NCBI GenBank assembly: GCA_025356015.1 | Contig: JANXYO010000076.1 | Span: forward strand, 1 to 39,846 | Direction: 5' to 3' | Origin: Spirochaetaceae bacterium | Lineage (GTDB): Bacteria; Spirochaetota; Spirochaetia; Treponematales; Rectinemataceae | Length of the DNA: 39,846 nucleotides | Part shown: piece by piece, positions 1 to 7,338 of the stretch | Layout of the letters: every line of letters starts with the position of its first letter | Position numbering within the stretch: the first letter of the stretch is position 1 | The notes under the pieces: model-generated | The model's input: the letters and a program-made list of their open reading frames with translations, nothing else | What the model was told of the DNA's origin: nothing | Database searches by the model: none | Program-made: the position numbers and the translations under genes

Positions 1-512
1 GGGTTGCCGTCGCCGTAGGGGTGGGCCTCGTTCGCGTTCTCGCGGCAGGTGAAGCAGTAGTCCCCCAGGAATACCGTCTCCTGACCCTCTGGCATGGCCT
101 TTGTGAGCCAGAGCCAGCCGCCCCGGGAGCGCGGGTCGGAGGGGCGCTTGACCATGATCGTCAGCTGGACGGGGCCCTCGCCGAAAACGGGGTGGGCGTT
201 TGCGTAGACTTCCTTGACGATCACCGTGCCCTCGGGAAAGGTCCAGCGCAGCCTGTCCCCGTCCTTGGCCGTGGTAGCGAGGGAGCCAAGGGGGTTCATC
301 CGCGGTATGCGTAGGCCAGCCTGGTGGCCGGGGACGGGATAGTCGAGGACGAGGTCCACCGTCCTGCGCCAGTTCAGGTAGTCGGGGCCGGCGAAGGGGG
401 CCATGGTCTTGGCCGGACAGGCCAGGAGGAGGGCCAGGCTAAGGAGGCCCAGGCCGAGGAGGGCGGCGCCGGAGAGGACGCGGGCGGCCGGAGCCGAGAC
501 GCGCCGGCTCAC
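1..512 (-). CDS. Cytochrome P460-like lipoprotein (3' end beyond window)
   Basis: The reading frame begins with GTG at 512, overlapping the stop of the upstream cyclase gene (TGA at 511-509), so the two are translationally coupled. It runs off the window after about 170 residues. The N-terminus is a lipoprotein signal: positively charged, then a Leu/Ala-rich core ending in LLLAC with the lipobox Cys near residue 31. The mature part resembles the cytochrome P460 family: an extracytoplasmic domain that ends near a c-type haem motif. The motif here reads CFTCR followed by ENANEAHPYG, so the expected CxxCH histidine is an Arg, while a nearby His remains. In known P460 proteins the haem oxidises hydroxylamine or binds NO; whether this one holds haem is open. 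The cyclase partner has its own haem motif, which suggests a redox or NO sensing pair. Family call from remembered motifs. Confidence 0.6.
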   Translation of the reverse strand, partial: MSRRVSAPAARVLSGAALLGLGLLSLALLLACPAKTMAPFAGPDYLNWRRTVDLVLDYPVPGHQAGLRIPRMNPLGSLATTAKDGDRLRWTFPEGTVIVKEVYANAHPVFGEGPVQLTIMVKRPSDPRSRGGWLWLTKAMPEGQETVFLGDYCFTCRENANEAHPYGDGN

Positions 513-1945
513 GATTCGTCCCCCCTGCCCTCGAGGAGCCAGACCCTCTGGGCCTCGGCCTTGCCCTTGAGCTTCGCGGAGAAGGGCCCCTGGAACTTGA
601 AGGAGCTTCCCGCGTCCTCCTTCACGGCGGTGGCGAGGATCACCTGGCCGGGCTTGGCTATCGAGCAGAGCCTCGAGGCTATGTTCACCGAGTCGCCGAT
701 GACGGTGAAGTCGGCCCGCTTCTCCGAGCCGATCATGCCCCGGATCACCGAGCCCTTGGCTATGCCCACACCCACGGTGAGGCCATCGTAGTCGACAGCG
801 TTTGACGCGCAGTGCCTCACGATCTCGAGGGCTGCGCGGCAGGAGGCCTCGGCCCCGTCCTTGTGCATGAAGACGGCGAAGACGGCGTCGCCGACGAACT
901 TGTCGACGTCCCCTCCCCGCTCGTGGATGATCTCGGCCTGCTTCTCGAGGAGCTTGTTGAGCACGTGGACGACGCGCTCGGGATTGCGCGAGCCCGCGTA
1001 GGAGGTGAAGCCCCGCACATCGGTGAACAGGAGGCAGGCCTCGACCCGCTTTGGCTCCTGGCCGCCCGCTTTGAGTGCGCCTATCGTCCCCGCCGAGACG
1101 TACTTGGTGAGCTCGAGCCTCTCGTACAGGCCCTCGACCATCGTGTTCACCGTCTTCGCAAGATCGCCTATCTCGTCCCGTGCCCTCACCTCGACCCTGC
1201 CCTCGAAGCGGCCGGCCGTCACATCGGCGCAGACCTTGCCGATGGCCTGGACCGGGTCCAGGACCACGCGTCTGAGGAAGGAGCCGATGACCGTCACCAG
1301 AAGGCCCACGACGAGGAAGAAGCCCGTGCCCGCGAGGCCCAGGGTGGCGGTCTGGGTGCGCACGGTGGCGGTCACGTCGCTCTGTATGTCTATGACGCCC
1401 CTAATGGTGTGGCCAGAGCCGTGGCATACCGAGCACTTTGGCAGGTTGAGCAGGGGCCTGTAGGCCCTGAAGAAGGACTTGCCACCCTCCTCCTCCCTGA
1501 AGAAGACCTGACTCGGGGGAAGGGAGACGGCCTCCTGGAAACGGGGCTTCGCCGGCATCTTCATGGCGGTGGCGGGGCTGGAACGAGCCGCGAAACGCTG
1601 CTTCCCGAGGTTCGTGTTGACGGTGTCGATGGTGCTGTTGTCGCTGAAGGCCTGGTCGCCGTTGCTCCGGTACAGGAGGATCCTCGTGTCGGGTATCCTC
1701 TCTCCGACCTGGCCGATGAAGGTGACGGCCAGGGGGGCCTGGCCGGGGAGCATGAAGTTGGCGATCGAGGTGTACAGGATGTCCCCTTCCTGGTTCAGCC
1801 GATCCTGCTCCGAGCGGTCCCTCGCAGAGACGAGGGAGACGGTGAAGGCGGCCATCACGAGGCCGATGCCGATCGCGAGGGCGATCATGAGGATCGCGTT
1901 GACCTTTGAGGTCAGGGAACGGAAACGGGCTTTTTTCGCGCTCAC
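509..1945 (-). CDS. Membrane class III nucleotide cyclase with periplasmic c-haem sensor domain
   Basis: I chose the GTG at 1945 (protein starts VSAKKARFRS, 478 aa). The longer frame to 1999 only adds a repeat-encoded RPRRALRPRRA stretch. Order: TM1 about residues 20-42; an extracytoplasmic sensor domain with a single CSVCHGSGH haem-attachment motif (C171, C174, H175) like the Tll0287-type/DUF3365 haem domains; TM2 about 205-230; HAMP; then a class III adenylate/guanylate cyclase domain with the metal motif FTDVRGF, the segment DKFVGDAVFAVF and GDSVNIASRL. It should make cAMP or cGMP in the cytoplasm in response to redox, NO or another haem ligand outside the membrane; substrate choice is not resolved by eye. 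The following gene overlaps it and encodes a P460-like lipoprotein, a plausible partner. The product family is secure; the ligand is inferred. Confidence 0.88.
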   Translation of the reverse strand: MSAKKARFRSLTSKVNAILMIALAIGIGLVMAAFTVSLVSARDRSEQDRLNQEGDILYTSIANFMLPGQAPLAVTFIGQVGERIPDTRILLYRSNGDQAFSDNSTIDTVNTNLGKQRFAARSSPATAMKMPAKPRFQEAVSLPPSQVFFREEEGGKSFFRAYRPLLNLPKCSVCHGSGHTIRGVIDIQSDVTATVRTQTATLGLAGTGFFLVVGLLVTVIGSFLRRVVLDPVQAIGKVCADVTAGRFEGRVEVRARDEIGDLAKTVNTMVEGLYERLELTKYVSAGTIGALKAGGQEPKRVEACLLFTDVRGFTSYAGSRNPERVVHVLNKLLEKQAEIIHERGGDVDKFVGDAVFAVFMHKDGAEASCRAALEIVRHCASNAVDYDGLTVGVGIAKGSVIRGMIGSEKRADFTVIGDSVNIASRLCSIAKPGQVILATAVKEDAGSSFKFQGPFSAKLKGKAEAQRVWLLEGRGDES

Positions 1946-1967
1946 GGCTTTGAGGATATCCCCTGCG

Positions 1968-2003
1968 CGGCGCGGGCGCAAGGCTCGGCGCGGGCGCAAG
2001 GCT
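1968..2003. repeat. Two exact 18-bp tandem copies upstream of the cyclase
   Basis: Positions 1968-1985 and 1986-2003 are identical (unit begins CGGCGCGGGCGCAAGG). A partial related stretch, GCTCGGCGCG, follows at about 2012. The repeat lies between the nitroreductase stop and the preferred cyclase start, and would encode Arg/Pro repeats if the longer cyclase frame were translated, which argues for the downstream GTG. Function unknown. Confidence 0.85.
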
Positions 2004-2048
2004 TTGAGCGGGCTCGGCGCGTCCGCGAGGACTGCTTTCGAGTCTCAG

Positions 2049-2612
2049 CTATTCCGGCGGCAGCTTGTCATACTCCTCTCCATTCCAGACCCTCGTGTAG
2101 GAGTGCAATGCGAAGAGTTCCTCAGTCTTCTTCGAGGGCCGCAGGAGCTTGCCCAGGATGCCCATGACGTTGACCGCATCCTGGCTGTGCCCGAGGGCGA
2201 TGATCGCGATGGCCTTCATGGTCTCGGGGATCCCGAGAAGCTTCTTCACGAGCTTCTCGTCGAAGCTGCAGACCCAGCAGCTCCCCAGACCCTCGGCGGT
2301 GGCAGCGAGCACTACGTGTTCGAGGGCGATGCTCGTGTCGATGATGTAGCGGTCGGGCGCCGTCGCCGGATCGCCGACCCCGACAATTATGAGGGGGGAT
2401 TTCGACAGAAACTTGGCATAGCTGCCGCTCGCAGCGATCTGCTCCCTCTTCCCCTTGTCGGTGACCGCGACGAGCCTCCAGGGCTGTTTGTTGTTCGCGG
2501 AGGGGGCACGCCTCACTGCCTCTAGGATCCTCTCGAGGACGGGAAGCGGAATCGGGTCGGGCTTGTACGAGCGGATGGAACGCCGGGTAGCGATGACATC
2601 GTAGAAATCCAT
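2049..2612 (-). CDS. Nitroreductase family flavoprotein
   Basis: The start is ATG 2612, preceded by AGGAAGG and only 1 nt after the stop of the glycyl radical enzyme gene, so this is the last gene of that operon (187 aa). The N-terminus MDFYDVIATRRSIRSY is the classic nitroreductase opening with the FMN-phosphate-binding RRSIR. It is followed by SANNKQPW (FMN binding) and, late in the protein, EGLGSCWVCSF. The family are FMN-dependent NAD(P)H oxidoreductases acting on nitro compounds, quinones or enones, usually cytoplasmic dimers. Nothing in the sequence fixes the substrate. Its tight linkage to gntR, the activase and the glycyl radical enzyme suggests co-expression, perhaps as a reductase in the same catabolic route or as protection of radical chemistry; that is inference. 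Confidence 0.9.
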   Translation of the reverse strand: MDFYDVIATRRSIRSYKPDPIPLPVLERILEAVRRAPSANNKQPWRLVAVTDKGKREQIAASGSYAKFLSKSPLIIVGVGDPATAPDRYIIDTSIALEHVVLAATAEGLGSCWVCSFDEKLVKKLLGIPETMKAIAIIALGHSQDAVNVMGILGKLLRPSKKTEELFALHSYTRVWNGEEYDKLPPE

Positions 2613-2613
2613 G

Positions 2614-4971
2614 CTAGAAACCTTCCTGCGTTGTGCGGCTGATGATCTCTTCCTGGTGGTTCCTGTCGAGGTCGACGAAGTAGTCGGAATAGCCAGCGAC
2701 GCGCACGAGGAGGTTGCGGTAGTCCTCGGGCTTGGCCTGGGCGGCGCGCAGGGTGGCCGAGTCGACCACGTTGAACTGGACATGGTGGCCGCCGAGGCGG
2801 AAGTAGGTGCGCACGAAGGAAGCGAGCTTGTCGATGCCCTCCTCGCCCGCGAGTACGGCGGGAAGGAAGCGCTGGTTGAGGAGGGTGCCCCCCGTGCGAG
2901 CCTGGTCGAGCTTGGCGAGGGACTTGGCCACGGCGGTCGGGCCGCGGCGGTCGGCTCCGTGGCCCGGTGAGGTGCCGTCGGACTCCGGAGCCCTCGCCCT
3001 CCTCCCGTCGGGACTGGCCCCCGTCATGAGGCCGAAGTAGACGTGGCAGGTCGTCGAGAGCAGGTCGATGTGGTAGGTCCCGCCGCGGGGCGAGGGTCTT
3101 CCGTCTATCGCGCAAAAGAGGCTCTCGAAGACGCGTTTGGCGATGCAGTCGGCGTAGTCGTCGTCGTTGCCGAAACGCGGGGTCTTGTTCGCCAGAAGGA
3201 GGCGGAGGTCCTCCCTCCCCGCCCAGTCATTGGCCAGGGCGGCGAGGAGCTCCTTCCAAGAGACCTTGGCGTCCTCGTACACGTGCTTCTTCACAGCGGC
3301 GAGGGAGTCGGTGGCCGTCCCGAGGCCGCAGCACTGGATGTAGTCGGTGTTGTAGCGGGCCCCACCCGAGTAATAGTCCCTGCCCTTCTCGATGCAGTCT
3401 GCCATGAGGACAGAGAGGAAGGGGGCGGGGGCGTATTCGGAGAACATGCGGTCGAGGTAGTTGGAGACCCTCACCTTGATGTCGACGACGTAGCCGAGCT
3501 GGCGCTCGAAGGCCGAGTAGAACTCCTCGAAGCCCGAGAAGGACTCGGGCGAGCCCGTCCTGATTCCGATCGGCCTGCCGCTCAGGGGGTCGACCCCGTC
3601 GTTCAAGGTGAGCTCGATGATCTTGGGCACGTTGAGGTAGCCGTGGAGGAGGTAGGCCTCCTTCCCGAAGCATCCCGTCTCGACGCAGCCCGAGGTCCCT
3701 CCCTCGCGCGCGTCCTCGAGTCCCTTGCCCATGCCCACCTGGGCGGTGATGACCTCGTCGGCGTTGAACAGGGAGGGGTAGCCCGAGCCACGGCGTATGA
3801 CGGCGCAGGCGGCCTTGAGCAGGCGGTCGGGGCTCCTCGCGCTCAGCTGGAGGTTGGCCTGGGGCTGGAGGAGCTGGAGCTCGTCGAGGACCTCGAGCGC
3901 GATGTACGACACCTCGCTCGAGGCGTCGCTCCCGTCGCGCGCGAGGCCACCGAGGTTTATGTTGGTGAAATCGTTGTAGGTGCCGCTCTCCTTGGCCGTG
4001 ACGCCGACCTTAGGCGGGGCCGGGGTGTTGTTCACCTTGATCCAGAGGCAGGCGAGGAGCTCCTTGGCCTTCTCCCGGTCGAGGCTGCCCTCGGCGAGGC
4101 CGCTCTCGTAGAAGGGCCGAAGATGCTGGTCGAGGTGGCCGGGGCTCATGGCGTCCCAGCCGTTGAGCTCGGTGATCGTGCCGAGGTGGGCGAACCAGTA
4201 GGTCTGGAGGGCCTCGTGGAAGTCGCGGGGAGGCTCGGCGGGGACGCGGCGGCAGACCTCGGCTATGCGCCGCAGCTCGGCGGCCCGCACGGGACCGGCC
4301 TTCGCGGCCATCGTCTCGGCCAGCTCGGCGTGGCGGCGGGCGAAGATGAGGGCGGCCTCGCAGGCTATGTCCATCGCCTGGAGCTCCTCGTCCTTGGCGA
4401 GGGCCTCGCTGTCGTGGCCCCAGTCGATGAGGGCGCGGGAGGCCGCGATCCTCGCGCGGAAGCCATTCATGCCCAGCTTGTAGATCGTCCCGTCGAGAGA
4501 GGTGTGGCCGGGGGCCCTCTGCTCCATGAACTCGGTGAAGAGGCCGGCCGCGTAGAGCTCCTTCCAGTCCTGGGGAATCTCGGCGAAGGCCCTGTCCCTC
4601 ATCGATCTCCCGCGCCAGTAGGGTATGACCGTCTCGCGGTAGGCCAGGATGTCCTCCTCGGCCACGGTGTAGCTCGTCATGGGGCGGCTGTCCAGGATCC
4701 GCAGGTCCTCCTCCGAGTGGCAGTTGAGCTCGGGGAAGGAGGAGACCGCCTTGGGCCTGGGCCCGCGCTCGCCCACGAGGAGCTCAAGCGGACCTATGTA
4801 GATGGCTTTCTTCTCGCAGAGATTGCGGAAGTTCATGGCGCGGAGCACGGGGACAGAGACCTTGAGCGACCACTCCTTGTAGAACTCTGTGGTGAGGACG
4901 GCCCTCTCGGCCGAGAAGCTAGGGTGGGTCGAGAAGCTCTCCTTGCGGAGCGCTCTGATTCTCTCGTTCAT
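2614..4971 (-). CDS. hypD: Glycyl radical enzyme, HypD-type (trans-4-hydroxy-L-proline dehydratase family)
   Basis: The ATG at 4971 lies 8 nt after the activase stop, with GGAGG spanning the end of that gene (785 aa). The thiyl cysteine lies in GTSGCVETGCFGKEAY (C429, with E431) and the glycyl radical loop is RVAGYSDYF (G760). Compared from memory with C. difficile HypD, the active-site surroundings agree: MEQRAPGHT, KESGTYNDF, the Tyr 16 residues after the cysteine (Y445), GNDDDYAD, and the length (about 789 aa in HypD). HypD removes water from trans-4-hydroxy-L-proline to give 1-pyrroline-5-carboxylate in anaerobes. One visible difference is His two residues before Y445, where I recall Thr in HypD. 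No proC-like reductase is in the window. The glycyl radical class is certain; the substrate is a family inference. It lacks neighbouring shell genes, unlike the choline and propanediol glycyl radical compartments. Confidence 0.85.
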   Translation of the reverse strand: MNERIRALRKESFSTHPSFSAERAVLTTEFYKEWSLKVSVPVLRAMNFRNLCEKKAIYIGPLELLVGERGPRPKAVSSFPELNCHSEEDLRILDSRPMTSYTVAEEDILAYRETVIPYWRGRSMRDRAFAEIPQDWKELYAAGLFTEFMEQRAPGHTSLDGTIYKLGMNGFRARIAASRALIDWGHDSEALAKDEELQAMDIACEAALIFARRHAELAETMAAKAGPVRAAELRRIAEVCRRVPAEPPRDFHEALQTYWFAHLGTITELNGWDAMSPGHLDQHLRPFYESGLAEGSLDREKAKELLACLWIKVNNTPAPPKVGVTAKESGTYNDFTNINLGGLARDGSDASSEVSYIALEVLDELQLLQPQANLQLSARSPDRLLKAACAVIRRGSGYPSLFNADEVITAQVGMGKGLEDAREGGTSGCVETGCFGKEAYLLHGYLNVPKIIELTLNDGVDPLSGRPIGIRTGSPESFSGFEEFYSAFERQLGYVVDIKVRVSNYLDRMFSEYAPAPFLSVLMADCIEKGRDYYSGGARYNTDYIQCCGLGTATDSLAAVKKHVYEDAKVSWKELLAALANDWAGREDLRLLLANKTPRFGNDDDYADCIAKRVFESLFCAIDGRPSPRGGTYHIDLLSTTCHVYFGLMTGASPDGRRARAPESDGTSPGHGADRRGPTAVAKSLAKLDQARTGGTLLNQRFLPAVLAGEEGIDKLASFVRTYFRLGGHHVQFNVVDSATLRAAQAKPEDYRNLLVRVAGYSDYFVDLDRNHQEEIISRTTQEGF

Positions 4972-4979
4972 GTGTGTGT

Positions 4980-5927
4980 CTATCCTCCGATCTTCGCTGC
5001 GATGCCTTGGCAGGTGAACAGTTCGATGGCGGAGCGCATCCGTTCCGCGCTCGGCGCGCTTCGCTCCCCCAGGCGGTAGTGCATGCCCCACATCCTGTAC
5101 TTGGCCAGGGCCGAGTCGTGGTAGGGCAAGAGGTGGACAGGCCAGCCCGCGCGTAGGCCGCCGACGAAGCCAGCCATCGCGGCGAGGTCGGCATCCGAGT
5201 CGTTGATCCCCGTGATTATGGGCAGGCGGAGGGCCACGGCGGCGGTGCGTGGCTCCCTGTCGCCGCGCGCTATCCGCGCGAGCTCGCGCAGGTTCTCGAG
5301 GATCGGCTCAAGGGGCCCCCCCGTCTCGGCGAGGTGGCGGGCCGGGTCCATGAGCTTGAGGTCGAAGAGGATCAGGTCGGTCCGCCTCGCGATGTCCATG
5401 AAGATCTCGAACTCGGCGAAGCCCGAGGTGTCCACGGCCGTCGCGATGCCCTCGGCCCTGCAGGCGTCGAGGAGGGCCGCGAGGAACTCGCTCTGCTGGA
5501 GGGGCTCCCCGCCGGAGAAGGTCACCCCTCCCCCCGACTCCTCGTAGAAGGGCCTGTCCTCCCTGATCGTCGCCATGGTCTCCTGGACGCTCATGAAGCG
5601 CCCCACGAGCTGGAGGGCCTCTGGGGGGCAGGCGGTGGCGCACAGTCCGCAGAGGATGCAGTTGCGGGCGGCGACCGAGCCGCGGATAAAGGCCCGGCCC
5701 GTCGAGTCCCCGCTCGGGTCAAGGCCGCGGGGGCAGGCCTCGCGGCAGGCCCCGCAGTGGATGCAGCGATCGGCCCGCCTGAGAAGGGCAGGCTCGCTCT
5801 CGAGGCCCTCGGGGTTGTGGCACCAGGAGCAGCGCAGGGGGCAGCCCTTGAAGAAGACGGCCGTCCTTATGCCCGGCCCGTCGTGGATCGAGTACTTGCG
5901 GATGTCGAAGACCACGCCTGAGTTCAC
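4980..5927 (-). CDS. hypE: Glycyl radical enzyme activating enzyme (radical SAM, two extra 4Fe-4S clusters)
   Basis: Start GTG 5927 overlaps the stop of the GntR gene (GTGA); 315 aa. The N-terminus has the activase signature HDGPGIRTAVFFKGCPLRCSWC, in which the CxxxCxxC motif binds the radical SAM 4Fe-4S cluster. A ferredoxin-like insert follows with CIHCGACREACP and CILCGLCATACP, typical of activases outside the PflA group. SGGEPL is the SAM-binding GGE motif. The protein abstracts the glycine hydrogen to install the radical on the enzyme encoded directly downstream, 8 nt away. Pairing by adjacency makes it the dedicated activase of the HypD-like protein; the symbol follows that pairing. Confidence 0.92.
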   Translation of the reverse strand: MNSGVVFDIRKYSIHDGPGIRTAVFFKGCPLRCSWCHNPEGLESEPALLRRADRCIHCGACREACPRGLDPSGDSTGRAFIRGSVAARNCILCGLCATACPPEALQLVGRFMSVQETMATIREDRPFYEESGGGVTFSGGEPLQQSEFLAALLDACRAEGIATAVDTSGFAEFEIFMDIARRTDLILFDLKLMDPARHLAETGGPLEPILENLRELARIARGDREPRTAAVALRLPIITGINDSDADLAAMAGFVGGLRAGWPVHLLPYHDSALAKYRMWGMHYRLGERSAPSAERMRSAIELFTCQGIAAKIGG

Positions 5928-6625
5928 CTGTCGGCCCCCGTGGAGCCGCCAGAGGCGAAGTAGTACTTCCTGATGAAGCGTTCCTGGGCCTCGTAGGACC
6001 AGTGCACGTCGCGGATGCAGGTGGCCGCAGCCTGGAAGTCGGCGGCCCTGAACCTGGCCGCGATCTCCACATGCTCGGCAGCCGAGGCGAGCTCCCACTC
6101 CTTGACGAAGGAGGTCCTCCTGGGGAAGTCGTAGAGCCTTTCCTTGAGGGTCCTCACCGTCCTCACGAGGTCGCGGTTGTCCGAGAGGTCGAGGTAGACG
6201 TCGTGGAAGGCGAGGTTAGCCGCGTAGAAGTCGGCGAAATCATCGGAGGCGAGGGTCTTTTCCATGGTCGCGACAAGCTGGTCCATGCGGTCGGCGTCCT
6301 CGCTTCCAAAGCGGCCCTCGGCCTTGACCGCCGCCGAGGCCTCGAGAGCCCCGAGTATCTGGTATATGTCCCTGATGTCGGCGAGGTCGAGGGCCCGAAC
6401 CATGACGCCCCTGCGGGGATAGGCGCGGACAAAGCCCTCGAGCTCGAGGCGGATCAGGGCGTCGCGCAGGGGGGTTCGGCTCATGCCGAGCTCGCGGCCC
6501 AGGGCCGAGAGGTCGATGAACTGGCCCGGCCTGAGGCTCCCTTCATTGAGTCGGCGCTTGAGGTCCTCGTAGACGAGGGCCGAGAGCGAGCGCAGGTCGA
6601 GTTCGGTGGCGGTGTTGGTCTCCAT
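5924..6625 (-). CDS. GntR/FadR-type transcriptional regulator
   Basis: I chose ATG 6625 (METNTATELDLRSL, 233 aa); a TTG three codons earlier (6634) overlaps the -10 hexamer and is unlikely. Residues about 10-75 form the GntR winged helix (LSALGRELGMSRTPLRDALIRLELEGFV), and the rest is an all-helical FCD ligand-binding domain with the usual Asp/His metal-ligand pattern (NLAFHDVYLDLSDN; EHVEIAARF). It heads the gntR-activase-glycyl radical enzyme-nitroreductase operon, so it most likely senses the enzyme's substrate or product and represses the operon. A 12-bp perfect palindrome between its -35 and -10 elements is the probable operator. There is no Shine-Dalgarno sequence and the -10 is 8 nt from the ATG, so the mRNA is probably leaderless. 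Confidence 0.9.
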   Translation of the reverse strand: METNTATELDLRSLSALVYEDLKRRLNEGSLRPGQFIDLSALGRELGMSRTPLRDALIRLELEGFVRAYPRRGVMVRALDLADIRDIYQILGALEASAAVKAEGRFGSEDADRMDQLVATMEKTLASDDFADFYAANLAFHDVYLDLSDNRDLVRTVRTLKERLYDFPRRTSFVKEWELASAAEHVEIAARFRAADFQAAATCIRDVHWSYEAQERFIRKYYFASGGSTGADR

Positions 6626-6633
6626 CGGCTTCA

Positions 6634-6663
6634 ACTATAGCCCTGATATATCAGATCGCGCAA
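6634..6663 (-). promoter_or_regulatory. Promoter of the gntR-glycyl radical enzyme operon
   Basis: On the minus strand: TTGCGC (6663-6658), 18-nt spacer, TATAGT (6639-6634). The -10 ends 8 nt before the ATG at 6625, so the predicted transcript starts at or within two bases of the start codon. The palindrome at 6643-6654 sits inside the spacer. Confidence 0.65.
6643..6654. promoter_or_regulatory. Candidate GntR operator (12-bp palindrome)
   Basis: CTGATATATCAG is a perfect 12-bp palindrome lying between the -35 and -10 elements of the gntR promoter. Position and symmetry fit a dimeric GntR repressor blocking RNA polymerase and regulating its own operon. Binding is inferred. Confidence 0.6.
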
Positions 6664-6717
6664 GGGTTTCTCTGGGGAGAAGTGCCCTCGGGGCCAAGCA
6701 GGCTGAGGGCGGCCGGC

Positions 6718-7203
6718 CTAGCGGCGTTTCAGGAATTCCCTCAGGGCGGCGACGACAAGCTCGTGGTCCTCGGCCTGGGGCAGGCCCGAGACGGTCACAC
6801 TGCCCACGCTGCCCGTCCCTTTCAGGATTATGGGAAAGCAGCCGCCATGGGCCGAGTACTCCCTCGGATCGATGAAGAACTTCTCCGCCATGGTCGCCGC
6901 GTCACGCTCGAGCCTTCTGCCGATCAGAAAGGAGGAGCGTCCGAAGCGCGCCACCACCGCCTTCTTGCGCTCGATCCAGGCGTCGTTGTCTGCCGAGGAG
7001 CCCTCGAAGGCATAGTGGAAGAGACGCTGGCCGCCACGGGCGATGTCGATGGCGATGGGGGCGCCGCGCCGCCTGGCCATGTCGACGATCAGGAGACCGA
7101 GCTCGAGGGCGTCCTCGTTGGAAAAGGAGGCGAACTGGAGCTCGGCCTCCTGGGCCTCTATAGCGGCGATGAGGGCGATGAGGGCCTCGGGAGCGTCTGG
7201 CAT
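6718..7203 (-). CDS. HbpS-like / UPF0303 family protein (haem-degrading domain)
   Basis: ATG 7203 is preceded by GGAGG at good spacing (161 aa). The protein matches the UPF0303/DUF336 family, called HbpS-like after the Streptomyces haem-binding protein. Recognisable parts are the N-terminal LQFASFSNEDALELG, the core DIARGGQRLFHYAFEGSSADNDAWIERKKAVVARF, then FPIILKGTGSVGSVTVSGLPQAEDHELVVAAL. Members are small cytoplasmic or secreted proteins often annotated as haem-degrading; most have no proven function. There is no signal peptide. It is transcribed away from the histidine kinase and is probably monocistronic. The family call is good; the activity is not known. Confidence 0.82.
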   Translation of the reverse strand: MPDAPEALIALIAAIEAQEAELQFASFSNEDALELGLLIVDMARRRGAPIAIDIARGGQRLFHYAFEGSSADNDAWIERKKAVVARFGRSSFLIGRRLERDAATMAEKFFIDPREYSAHGGCFPIILKGTGSVGSVTVSGLPQAEDHELVVAALREFLKRR

Positions 7204-7323
7204 GGCTGTCCTCCGTCTCGGGCGGAAAGGGCGCCCGGCTAGCTTGCTGGTTTTCCAAGTCCCATCATAAGACAGGGGCCGGGGCATTGAAAGCGGGCAT
7301 GGCTTCTGGGAGTGACTTGGGGA

Positions 7324-7329
7324 TATAGT
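7324..7329 (+). promoter_or_regulatory. -10 element of the histidine kinase gene
   Basis: TATAGT ends 9 nt before the ATG at 7339 and no Shine-Dalgarno sequence is present, so transcription would begin at or near the start codon. No good -35 is visible upstream. Confidence 0.4.
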
Positions 7330-7338
7330 TGCCGCCAG

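Noticed and set aside
2614-4971. Possible glycyl radical microcompartment (choline or propanediol type)
   Set aside because: No shell genes are near this operon; the active-site motifs match the HypD type, which is not compartment-associated; the shell operon lies about 24 kb away with different enzymes.
3043-5079. 678-codon open frame on the plus strand opposite the glycyl radical enzyme
   Set aside because: It is a GC-rich antisense frame; its translation is Gly/Val/Glu-rich without any family motif, and the opposite strand has full catalytic motifs and ribosome sites.
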